Of a stretch of DNA of 64,000 nucleotides, positions 54,498-64,000 are shown in pieces. Source of the DNA: Inonotus obliquus (lineage: Eukaryota; Basidiomycota; Agaricomycetes; Hymenochaetales; Hymenochaetaceae); assembly GCA_032164295.1 (NCBI GenBank), contig JAJHTX010000002.1, forward strand, positions 2,232,001 to 2,296,000, written 5' to 3'. The position numbers were made by a program, and so were the translations under genes. Position 1 is the first letter of the stretch. Each line of letters begins with the position of its first letter. Below the pieces are notes generated by a model. That model ran no database searches. It was not told the DNA's origin and worked only from the letters and a program-made list of their open reading frames with translations.

Positions 54498-55173
54498 CAG
54501 GAAAATACCATTCCTTTAAATACCAATTAAAAACTTGCCCCCCTGTCTTTCCACACACAACTTTTCAGAAATTAAAATACATTTTTATGGAGTATACTAT
54601 AGGAGACACATGCTGATTTTTTTCCAAGCCGGAAGGTGTGCTGGAAAAATAGATATGGATCTGGAAAGAAATAAGCTTAAGGGCCTCTGTCACAGAAAAC
54701 GACTCCTTTGAACACCTTGTGATGTAATGTCATGCTAGTATCAATTACACTCCGGCTGTAATGAATTGCCGAGATATCTTATTTTGTCAGCATGCCGATC
54801 ATTTTGACTATCACACTCTTGAGATTTTCTTACAATATTAATTGATTGAGCAGCAGTTTCTCCCTGAAACTTGGAGTGAAAGTAGACTATGAAGCATACT
54901 TTTAGATTATCAGGTTATATATACAGTTAAATAACAGGGGAAATTGCAGGAGGAATTGGTTTCAACTCAGGTCTGTGAATTTCACCAAATATCAGCACTG
55001 TATAATTTTTCTAGACTTAACAGCTTGCTCAAATTTCTTGTAAATTTGCAGACTCAGTGATACATACTATCCTTTGGTTCATGCATGTTTCTGAGATGAT
55101 AAGTGAAAAATTGAGTGAGAAAAGTCATGGTGTTCAAAGGAACAGTACTGTTTAAAGGACCGGTATTTTCCTG
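54498..55173 (-). mobile_element. MITE, family M, copy 3, with TA target duplication
   Basis: 676 bases, CAGGAAAATACC..GGTATTTTCCTG, bounded by TA (54496-54497 and 55174-55175). The other arm of element N at 52288 shows the unoccupied site (GGAGGTAAGG). The interior is the inverse of 14619-15268. Confidence 0.85.
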
Positions 55174-55195
55174 TACCTCCATCCTGATTTGCCTG

Positions 55196-58100
55196 CTAAA
55201 GGGTAATACCGGAGGCTACGATTGATACGGGCTTAATTCTGCGATTCTACCGCTTCTTCCAATTAACAATACTCCTGCGATTCTACCGCTTCTTACTTCT
55301 CTTCGGACCAGTCCTATCTACGCCTGCGGTTCCAACGAAGTACAAGGCTTCTGTGATTCGACAAGGTTAAGAACAATTGAGAACTGGTCCTGCATGCGTT
55401 TAGCCAGACTTCTGCGCCAATACCGAATCACCAATCCCTACGCCCGTCTTCCATCACAGTACCGAACCACCAGACTTCGATACCGATAATACCGATACAG
55501 TACTGTCCACCCATCCTGATACTGATGCTTAATAGTCCACGCCCTCGACAGCCCATACCAAGGGAAAGGCTCACCGGTCTGCCATACGTTGCTGCAAAGC
55601 GTTGGATCATTATCAAAGCTCCAAGTCCGACAGTCTGCCCTTCTGAATCGCCATGCATCGATACCGACGATACCGTTGTTGATACCGATGACCCACCCCG
55701 GTACCGAAGTTTGTGACATGTGCTAGGTCGAGACCACGCCCTCGGAGATCTACGTCGAGAGGAAGGTTGGGAAATGAATCAGGTCTGCCGTACACTGCTT
55801 CAATCTCGGAGGAGACCATTGATCCGACTCGGAGGCGAAGCCAAGCAATGCCCAGTCAAGTCAGGCAATGCATACCAATCGATATCGAGGGGCTCGAGCG
55901 ATCTCATTGATGCCCAGGGACGATCCCAGCGTACTGATTGGTACCAAGCGATAGAATACTCCATTGCCAAGGTTAGATTGTACCGACATGTCAACATCGG
56001 AGCACGCCGTCTGATTGATCAGTAGATGCCCAGACTGACGCCGCACGGATCATGATACTGGAACAAAGGTAAATCAGGATGATGCGCTTCTCCGGAGAAG
56101 GAGACGACAGGGCCATCGCTAGAAGCGCCCATGCGGTAGCTTGAGACATGTTCTTATTTTAGTGCTGGTCGACGTTGGTACCGCCACCCTACCTCGGTAT
56201 CACTCGTCGTGAGTTTTCATTGGGTTCTTGTCTCGTCCCACCCTATTCTTAGCTACCCCCTGATAAAACTTCTTATTCATTCATCGTCTTATGTTTCCCC
56301 TGGTTATATTTTTACATTTAATTCGATCTTATGTTCCCCTTCTTGTACCAGATTGTTGTATGATTCGACTTGTAAAAACTCCCCATTTGGTATCTTGAAT
56401 GGCTACGGTATTATGGTATTTATAGCCTGCATGTTCTACTGTAGCAAACCAGCTAATCTGAGAGGAACTTCCAGAGTGAAGGTCCGGGTTTTGCTCACCT
56501 CGTTCAAGTCCCCGTTTGCTCGTCTCGTCTCGTAGTCGCCGGTATCGATACCGGTAGTCGTCTATATCATCTTCGTCGTCCTCGCCTCTCGTCTCACAAC
56601 TAGCCCTGTCAGAAACACCCCCTCTGCTTGTCTTCTCTACTGCTTCGTTCTCTCTACCGCAATACCAGACAACAAACGACTCGGTATCGACGGATTCGTC
56701 TCGGTATCAATCGTCTCCTGATACCTCGTCTCTCGAGCGGTCACCTAGAGCCCCCTGTACTCATCAATCCAGCCAGGCCCTACTATCTCTCTTGACGACT
56801 TGTCTGTGACAGTACAACTTAGTACCGCTGAATGTGCGAGAACGCGGCCGGTATCAGAAATATCGGACGAGGGGGGTACGATTTAGATGTGTTGGGAGGG
56901 CCGGTACGTGGCGGTACTAAGTCGTACAGTCACAGACAAGTCGTCAAGAGAGAATAGTAGGGCCTGGCTGGATTGATGAGTACAGGAGACTATAGGTGAC
57001 TGCTCAAAAGGAGAGGTATCAGGAGACGATCAATACCGAGACGAATCCGTCGATACCGAGTCGTCTGGTGTCCGGTATCACGGTAGAGAGAACGAAGCGG
57101 TAGAGAAGGCGAGCTGAGGAGGTGTTTCTGATGGGACTGGTCGTGAGACGAGAGACGAGGGCGACGAAGACGAGAATGATGACTACCGGTATCGATACCG
57201 GTGACTACGAGACGAGACGAATGAACGGGGACTTGAACGAGATGAGCAAAACCCGGACCTTCACTCTGGAAGTTCCTCTCAGATTAGCTGGTTTGCTACA
57301 GTAGAACATGCAGGCTATAAATACCATAATACCGTAGCCATTCAAGATACCAAATGGAGGGTTTTTACAAGTCGAATCGTACCGTAATCCGGTACAAGAA
57401 ATGGAACATAAAGTCGAATTGAATGTAAAATTACAATCAGGGGAAACATAAGATGATGAATGAATAAGAAGTTTTATCAGGGGGTAGCTAAGAATAGGGT
57501 GGGACGAGACAAGAACCCAATGAAAACTTACGACGAGTGATACCGAGGTAGGGCGGCGATACCGACGTCAACCAGCGCTAAATTAAGGACGTGTCTCAAG
57601 CTACCGCATGGGCGCTCCTGGCGATGTCCCTGTCGTAGAAGAAGCACGTCATCCTGATTTACCTTTGTTCCGGTATCATGATCCGTGCGGCGTCAGTCTG
57701 GGCGTCTACCGGTCGATCGGACGGCGTGCTCCGATGTTGACGTGTCGGTACAACCCAACCTTGGCAATGGGGTACTCTACCGTTCGGTACCAATCAGTAC
57801 CCTGGGATCGTCCCTGAGCATCGCTCTAGCCCCTCGATATCGACCGGTACGCGTCGCCTGACTCGACAGGGCATTGCTTGGCTTCCCCTCCGAGTCGGAT
57901 CGATGGCCTCCTCCGAGATCGAAGCAGCATATGGCGGACTTGATTCATTTCCCAACCTTCCTCTCGACGTAGATCTCTGATGGCGTGGTCTCGACCTAGC
58001 ACACGTAACGAACTCCGGTACCGGAGCGGACCATCGGTATCAACACCGGTATCGTCGGTATCGATGCATGGCGGTTCGGAAGGGCATACTTCGACCATGA

Positions 58101-58620
58101 TCCAACTCTTCGCAGCAACGTATGGCAGACCGATTGCAGCTTTGTGAGCCTTTTCCTCTGGTATGGGCTGTCGAGGGCGTAGTATCGACTAGACGTGGAG
58201 TATTAAGCGTCGGTATCAGGATGGGGGGACGGTACGGTATCGGTATCATCGGTATCGAAGTCTGGTGGTTCGGTACTATGATGGAAGACGGGCGTAGGGA
58301 TTGGTGATTCGGTATTGGCGCAGAAGTGGACCAGTTCTCAATCGTTCTTAGCCTTGTCGAATCGCAGAAGCCTCGTACTTTGTTGGAACCGCAGGCGTAG
58401 ATAGGACGGCAGAAGTACCATGGTCCGAAGAGAAGTAAGAAGTGGTAGAATCGCAGAAGTATTGTTAATTGGAAGAAGCGGTAGAACCGCAGAATTAAGC
58501 CCATATCGATCGTAGCCTCTGGTATTACTCTTTACCGCCATGTACCGGCCCTCCCAATGCACCTAAATTGTACCCCCCTCGTCCGGTACTTCTGATACCG
58601 GCCGTGTTCTCGCACATTCA
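55196..58620 (+). mobile_element. Unit U, copy 3, split by an inverted copy
   Basis: From CTAAAGGGTAATACC (55196) to 56828, resuming at 58535 and ending TTCTCGCACATTCA at 58620; about 1.7 kb once the inner copy is removed. It preserves the empty site of the solo LTR seen at 2684. It begins flush with the right end of element N. Confidence 0.8.
56829..58534 (-). mobile_element. Unit U, copy 4, nested and inverted in copy 3
   Basis: 1706 bases, starting TGAATGTGCGAGAA and ending GGTATTACTCTTTA, i.e. the reverse complement of unit U. CCGC occurs on both sides (56825-56828 and 58535-58538) where other copies have it once (ACCGCCATG), so a 4-base target duplication is likely. With the outer copy it makes a palindrome with arms of about 1.6 kb. 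Confidence 0.8.
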
Positions 58621-58715
58621 CCGCCATGAGGAGTCAGGAAATTGAATCAAGTATTCCACATGACCATCATCTAATCGGGCATTCCCAGTCTAATCTAACT
58701 GTTTTCACCACCAAG

Positions 58716-59550
58716 TGGTGACTGGCACAGCCTATCAAATTTCCATGAGTTCCCACGGTCTCAGTTAGCTCTTCCCAGCGATCGATGTGTCGATTTTAGT
58801 GTCTCACTTTCTGGTTTTGACATTGTGGAGGATACTCAGCCCTCCACAACTTCATGAAAAATCCCAAAAAATATCAGAAAAATGTCTTTTAATGTGTAGA
58901 ACAAATCTGTCAGAAAAAATCAAATTTTTGTCAAATATTGGTTGAGATATTCGCTTTTTTTGTGCATATCTCCGCAGCAGAGAAAATATTTCAAAATTTT
59001 TTTGACAGAAATGTTCAAAATCTCTTAAATATTATGTATGTGGAAGAAGTATGGAAGAAACTTATGTATTCAAGGAGCCTGGATGCATATATGCCACTGA
59101 AATCACAACAAATTAGGACTTGTGTAGTTTTTTCTGATGAGATTTAGACATTGCATTTGGATGTAGGTTTAAAGGTAAGTTATTGCATTCAAGGTGGGGT
59201 GTATTGGGTGTTTCAGTGGGAGGAACACTTCAGAAAATGAGCCCGGCCTTGCAATTTCAAGATCACGTGATATTTGGATTTCATTCAGAAAATGCATACA
59301 ATTTGGCATAGTCATCACTAAACAGGTTATCTGTTGTAATTTTGTGCAATGCAGCCAGTTTATACATCATTTACTATATTTATAACCTGTTGGACTTGTT
59401 ACTGGGTTCTATATACACTCGCGGGGGAGTTTACTGTTCTGAATGAAGCTGAGACACGAAGATCGACACCGCCTTTCAAATTTGGGTTTGCTTAGCGGAG
59501 GAAGCGACCGTGGGAACTCATGAAAATTTGATAGGCCGTGCCAGTCACCA
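58716..59550 (-). mobile_element. 835-base TIR element E, copy 2
   Basis: Reverse complement of 51425-52259; ends TGGTGACTGGCACAGCC and GGCCGTGCCAGTCACCA. In element orientation its left flank is TAGGCAC and its right flank CTTGGTG, the mirror image of copy 1. Strand follows copy 1 as plus. Confidence 0.88.
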
Positions 59551-60023
59551 GTGCCTACAGTACAGTACTTTACGTAAGTCATGATTGCATTCAAGTTATT
59601 TGATTATTCTGAAGACCACTTCCTAAACTTCAGCCTGCAATATGAAACTTGTGCACTCGAGTAGCCTCCGGGGTTTACTCATCTTCTTGCTATGTTCTCT
59701 GATCTGGTAATACTAATAACATCATGTCTGAGCCTAGCCAGTTGCATGCCTCGCACACGCTACGTGATGGGTTTTTCTATTTTCATTCTGACTGTTTTAC
59801 AGTAGCAACCAGTAAGGTGATCCAGCCTCAACGCAACTCTCGAAAACAGCTACCTGGCAAGAAACTACTGAAACATCGCTTGACTAGTTGGAGATGAAAT
59901 ATCTCGATGGTATAGAAAGGTATAAGAAACAAGCGATTGGGAGACGCTCCTCCATAATCACTCCTCTTCCCCACTTTTACTTGCCAACACAGTCACCCGC
60001 CTTCCATCCTTCTCCCTAGTACC
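59551..60023 (+). promoter_or_regulatory. Upstream region of the membrane-anchored protein gene
   Basis: 473 bases. Pyrimidine-rich leader (CTCCTCTTCCCC.., CCATCCTTCTCCC) directly before the ATG at 60024. No other element recognised. Confidence 0.4.
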
Positions 60024-62806
60024 ATGGAATCCTCTGCCTTCGCTACTCTTTTCGTCCCCCTCATCCTTGTCATCATCTTGGTCATATTAATCCTCTCTCT
60101 TCTTGCGTGCTTCGTCTACCGTGTTTTGTTTCGGCAATCTGCTTCCTCTAAAGAATGTCCACATTTCGTTCCCCGTCCCTTCTTGCTCAGAGCGGATATT
60201 CTGGAAAGCCGCAAGGCGGACCTTGAGAAAGGTTCGGAGCCCTGCAATGACTTCGACACGAGCAAGATATCCCAACCCACCTCATGTTCCTCGACCTGCG
60301 ATTTCTCACCAAACAGCGCTACCTTGAGGGCTTCACAAGAAACGATAGACGTTGCCCTCGTAAATACACCTCAAGAGCCTGGACGGCAATCCTTCGAACC
60401 CAGTCGGAAGAGAGATGTCGCAAGTAGAGAAAATGAAGAACAGCGCGACTCTACGAATTCAGTAGTTATACCGAATTATGCTGTCAATCGCAACGAGGAG
60501 ACCAAGGTGAACTTACTGCTTTACTCTTCCCATATTGCTGCTGACGATGGCGCTGACGCCCACTTTTAAGTCTTCCGCCTCAACAAAAGCAGTTACGCAA
60601 AAGCAAATAGTCTCGGACTCCGATGAGCCTGGACTGCAACCGCAAGCCGAACGTCACCCTACCACGGTAGGTTGTAATTCTTCGGTCGTCACCAAGGGCA
60701 GTGTCCACAGCGACGAGAGCCCGAAGGACGGCGAGTTGAGTAAGAATATTACAACATGGTGAGATGCTTCTTTTCTTTACCGTCACAAGCTGCTGACCAT
60801 GTGTTTATATCATCAGCAGTGGAGGGTTTTCTATTAGTCCCCTCCGCACAGACTATGAGTTTAGCGTCTCAGCGACTTCCACAGTTGCTCTCGAAACAAG
60901 CCCGCTCGACGGGCTTTCCGTCGAATGCGGTTCCGCACCCGACGACCTGGGAAACTCATCAGAAATACTCCCCAACACCGAGTCTCAAAGCGATTCCGAT
61001 CTTGGTGGACTGGAGAGTTTTGACGGATGCTTGTCTATCGGGACGGATGGGTCAAATATATGTGTTGGTCCGTCGGGCTTGCTCTCGGCGACTATCAGCT
61101 TCTTCGACTGGAGCGAGTCGGAAAGTAGTCTGACCTCTCCTAAAGAACCAACAAGGGTCTCCCCTCCCACGTTCCCAAGTCATGGAGTCCTATGGCAACA
61201 CCATAGAGTAACTAACTCCGTGGAAATAGCCCAGACCACACTACTTCGCAGCCGCTTTGCTCTACAGCGAGATTACGAGGTGTCCGTGCGCATTCCGAAT
61301 CCAATAAATGGGCATTGTGCTTCGTATAGGCGTGCAACAGCACCAGCGTCCTACGTTCCTGAATCTGAGCCAAGGACACCATCTAGCATTCGGAAGGAAA
61401 TACGCTGCAAGGCGCTACGCTGCTCTCAAACCCCCTATCGGCCCGGACTGACCTCTCCCCTCGCTTCTGCAGTAGCCATCTGCGGACCTGGTTGCCCAGC
61501 GGTGAAAGGAATCAGGAGAGCATCACGCGAACGGATTTTGTTCGTGGATTGGTCTGATTTCTTAGTTGATCAGGGCTCAGCCAGCGAACTGCTCATTGAG
61601 GTGCTTAGAAAGAGTTATGAGCGTCGCAGGATGGAGAAAGCGATGGCTTCTGGTTTGCCTCTGCTTCCCGCGAGTAACTTGGATCCACTGACGGACGATC
61701 TCGATATACGGTCAATGCTTATTGCCGACCCTAAGCCTTTTCGTCCTGCATCAGAGCCAAACACTTCATTACCCACGACGGGAACGCAGACACCGACTGA
61801 ACTGATAAATGGTGATAGCGTTAAACTGTCAGCCCCACACTCTTCAGACGATTCCGGATGCAAAAGGATTCCACCCGATCCTGTTCCAGATCTTCTCCCT
61901 GACCACGACGTTCCAGCCGTCGCGTCAGCCACCAGGGATTCCTATTCAGTCGCAGCTGCACCACCTCCAGCTTCGCGACCCTTGCCTTCTCCTAGTCATC
62001 GTAAAACTGACACCTGCAATCTAGGACAGTCAGAATCCCCTTCGCTTCCAGCGGAATCCTGCGTCCAGTCTCCCTCGCCGGCGGAAGGCCAGAAAGAACC
62101 TCCCTCGGGCTGCCTTCGATCTCTAGCTCTCAGAGAGGTTTCGGCGCATCAGCAACCCAAAGTCTCGGGGCGTAAACACACGGGGCGACGGCGCTCGACG
62201 ATTATAGGTACACGCGGCGCTAAGGTGAACTCGAAGGCCACTCGAAAGGACGCCAAACCCGCGACTCTCTGCTCACGTAGACGAGGTCACAACATGTTGT
62301 CGACCACTGTGGAGGGAGTACCAAATGCGATGTCGACTAAATCTCCCCGTCGCGTATCACCTCCACTTGTTGGAGGGTCCCCTTGGATACAGCGTATGCC
62401 AGCTGGAACTAATAGAGTGAAACTGGATGCTTCGAAGCCATTGACAGCTCCCATAAGAAAGTCTAGCCTCCCTCAGCAAGAGAACCCCCAATCCATCAAG
62501 CGTGCTGCCATTGAATCTAATTCAGCCGTTATCTCGCATATAAAGCGTCGCAGCCTATCTGATATATCTGCATCGTCTCTCAATGCTCGACCCGGTAGGC
62601 TTCTAGATTCTTCGGTGCTTTCGTCTTCTGCTGGATTCTTGGAAACATCCTCAGCCCAAGACTCCGCCGTTCTTTCTATACCCATGCCCAAACTCTCCGC
62701 CAATCAGCCCGTCACCACTGACAACAAAAACCACGCTCCCATACGTCCCTCTCGAGCTGCAATACCTCCTGGCTCGATTATTCTGTCTTCAGATACGATT
62801 CTGTGA
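60024..62806 (+). CDS. Single-pass membrane protein of unknown function, Ser-rich
   Basis: Three exons (60024-60506, 60571-60758, 60817-62806; 886 residues). Residues about 9-37 form one strong hydrophobic helix (LFVPLILVIILVILILSLLA) followed by FVYRVLFR, so a short N-terminus outside or in the lumen and a long cytosolic tail is likely. The tail is Ser/Pro/Thr-rich with basic patches (KHTGRRRSTIIGTRGAK; HIKRRSLSDISASSLNARPG) and a more ordered ERILFVDWSDFLVDQGSASE followed by LLIEVLRKSYERRRMEKAM. The second short exon would be missed if intron 1 were read through. No family recognised; could be a cell-cortex or ER-anchored scaffold. Confidence 0.75.
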
Positions 62807-63392
62807 ATGTCTCAAAAGCTTTTAGTCATCGTAATAGTCCTCTGGTCTTTTGGTTTTCGTCTGCTCGGTCTCGCTCTGCATTTCTTGATCTGCGAATCTC
62901 GGTCTCGTTATCAGTCTAGTCATCTCCTTGCCTATTATGTTTTGTTACAAGTTTGCGTCGTAGTCCCTTGATTCGTTGTTATTACCCTGCTTGTGCCAGT
63001 TGCTTGAATCGTCATTTTCTAACGTTATCGTGCCGTCAATACGTATCGTGCCTCTCCTTCATATCTTGTGCATCTGTTATCTTGAGAATCTCCAGTAATA
63101 TAATGCTTTTCGTATCTCGTATTAAACCGCATATCAATTCCAGCCGGCGTTCCTCGTGAAACATTAAGTCGTATCATACAATAAAAAGATGGCCTATTAT
63201 TCCATAAGTCATTCGGATATCATTACCAAAAACAGACCATACAACCAACCTCCATAAAAATGCTCTACTTTTCCATCGCAGCTGAATTTACTATCAAGTC
63301 AAGAGCAGTCTAGCTTCAGGTATGATATTTGTGGTGGCGGGGTAGCGACGGAGAACGATGAAAGTAAATGATAAGGTCAAACGAGCCCAGGA
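62807..63392. other. Convergent 3' region
   Basis: 586 bases between the stop codons of facing genes. Long T-rich 3' UTR-like sequence; a tiny frame at 62953-63159 has no support. Nothing else seen. Confidence 0.4.
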
Positions 63393-64000
63393 TCAGGCGT
63401 GCAGTCCCGGTCCAAACACATCAAACACGATCGGTATAGGGCCTGTGGCTAGGATGCCGATGCCTGCGTAGACGATGACTTTCGTTAGAACTATTGATGG
63501 TCGTCAGTTCAAAGCATAGACAATATAAGAATCCCTTAAAGCAGGGGAGCATACCGTCCGCGTCGTAATGCTTTACATCCTCGTCATCACCATTTGTCTC
63601 GTCAGGGCCTTCGGGAGTACCACGGACCTCCCTCGTTGTCTTGTCTGCTTGTCCGTTTCTGGTGTAAAATTCACTGTGACTTCCTATCTTGCCCTTCCTT
63701 ATGCGTCTCTTCATCCCACCGAGCTCATGGTCCATCTTACTTCTGCCCCTCTGGTCCAACCTACCACCTTCCTCATGCAACATCGTCGGCAAATCGATAA
63801 CACTTGGAATTGGATGTAGACCCTCGGGCTCAGGCACGCTACCAGCATACTCCGTAGCTGGAATATAAAATCGCCGGTTCGGGAGCTGTACGCCATTCGG
63901 AAGAATCCTTACTGACACCAGGCGGAACAAGGGCGGGAGAAGTGTGTGCAGGAGGAATTTGGCGCTCAGGCGCCAGACAAAAATTAGGGTGATACCGACA
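63393..64000 (-). CDS. Polytopic membrane protein, C-terminal part (LCB-phosphate phosphatase-like)
   Basis: Runs off the right edge. Read from 64000: GITLIFVWRLSAKFLLHTLL, PPLFRLVSVRILPNGVQLPN, RRFYIPATEYAGSVPEPEG, LHPIPSVIDLPTML, a charged loop (GGMKRRIRKGKIGSHSEFYT; ETNGDDEDVKHYDAD), a 64-base intron (63491-63554) and a last hydrophobic segment VLTKVIVYAGIGILATGPIP ending GPGLHA-TGA at 63393. The order membrane helix, PATEY..PSVIDLP, charged loop, final helix recalls fungal long-chain-base phosphate phosphatases (Lcb3-like), but the catalytic PAP2 motifs lie beyond the window, so this is tentative. Confidence 0.5.

Larger units (their letters stand above)
52269..55195. mobile_element. TIR element N, carrying two nested insertions
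   Basis: Outer ends CAGGCAAATCAGGATGGAGG (52269) and CCTCCATCCTGATTTGCCTG (to 55195) are perfect inverted repeats; similarity continues inward (GAATTTTAAATGTTTTTTT and its complement, GCATTAGTAATG.. and its complement). Subtracting the LTR-like element (52632-54197) and the family-M MITE (54498-55173) leaves about 0.67 kb. No coding frame of its own. Confidence 0.75.

Noticed and set aside
1..64000. CRISPR arrays, bacterial operons, tRNA or rRNA genes, telomere repeats
   Set aside because: Intron-rich eukaryotic sequence; no regularly spaced identical repeats with unique spacers, no cloverleaf with matching A and B boxes noticed, no TTAGGG arrays.

Overview
The window is a filamentous basidiomycete genome segment, most likely Agaricomycetes. 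The basis is many short phase-variable introns (about 45-70 bases, GT..AG with a CTNA-type branch point), both strands densely used, and protein families typical of that group: a SREBP-type bHLH factor with a fungal C-terminal half, a Delta4-sphingolipid desaturase, a eukaryotic LanC-like protein and NatA/Pds5/Cia1 orthologues. I cannot name the species.

Layout. 1-7.4 kb is a transposon graveyard: the 3' part of an LTR-like element with an open reading frame, copies of a 1.7-kb non-coding repeat here called unit U, a solo LTR, a cyclin gene split by unit U, an LRR-gene fragment and a hAT relic. 7.8-14.4 kb holds two tandem multi-exon paralogues of unknown function on the minus strand. 15.4-18.9 kb is the SREBP-like gene, flanked by inverted copies of one MITE family; the right-hand copy carries a Tc1-type DD34E transposon. 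21.7-50.7 kb is gene-dense host chromosome: sphingolipid desaturase, DJ-1, GNAT-domain protein, NatA auxiliary subunit NAA15, LanC-like protein, PDS5, HIS5, CIA1, a ubiquitin protease, RPL14 and a bZIP factor, with two small TA-flanked MITEs. 51.4-59.55 kb is a second nest of mobile elements framed by two inverted, apparently identical 835-base TIR elements. 60.0-62.8 kb is a membrane-anchored protein of unknown function, and the right edge cuts a polytopic membrane protein resembling the C-terminus of long-chain-base phosphate phosphatases.

The host genes are housekeeping functions (sterol/lipid control, sphingolipid desaturation, N-terminal acetylation, cohesion, histidine synthesis, cytosolic Fe-S assembly, ribosome) and form no single pathway cluster. 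The more unusual content is in the repeats. The 7-base flanks of the two 835-base elements are exchanged, as expected if the 6.5 kb between them was inverted by recombination. Paralogous repeat copies supply empty sites that date several insertions. A 1.57-kb TG..CA element with a 5-base target duplication carries an unrecognised 258-codon frame, open over the visible part of one copy and stopped in the other. Exon coordinates were worked out by hand from splice signals and reading frame; internal boundaries not stated explicitly are approximate.
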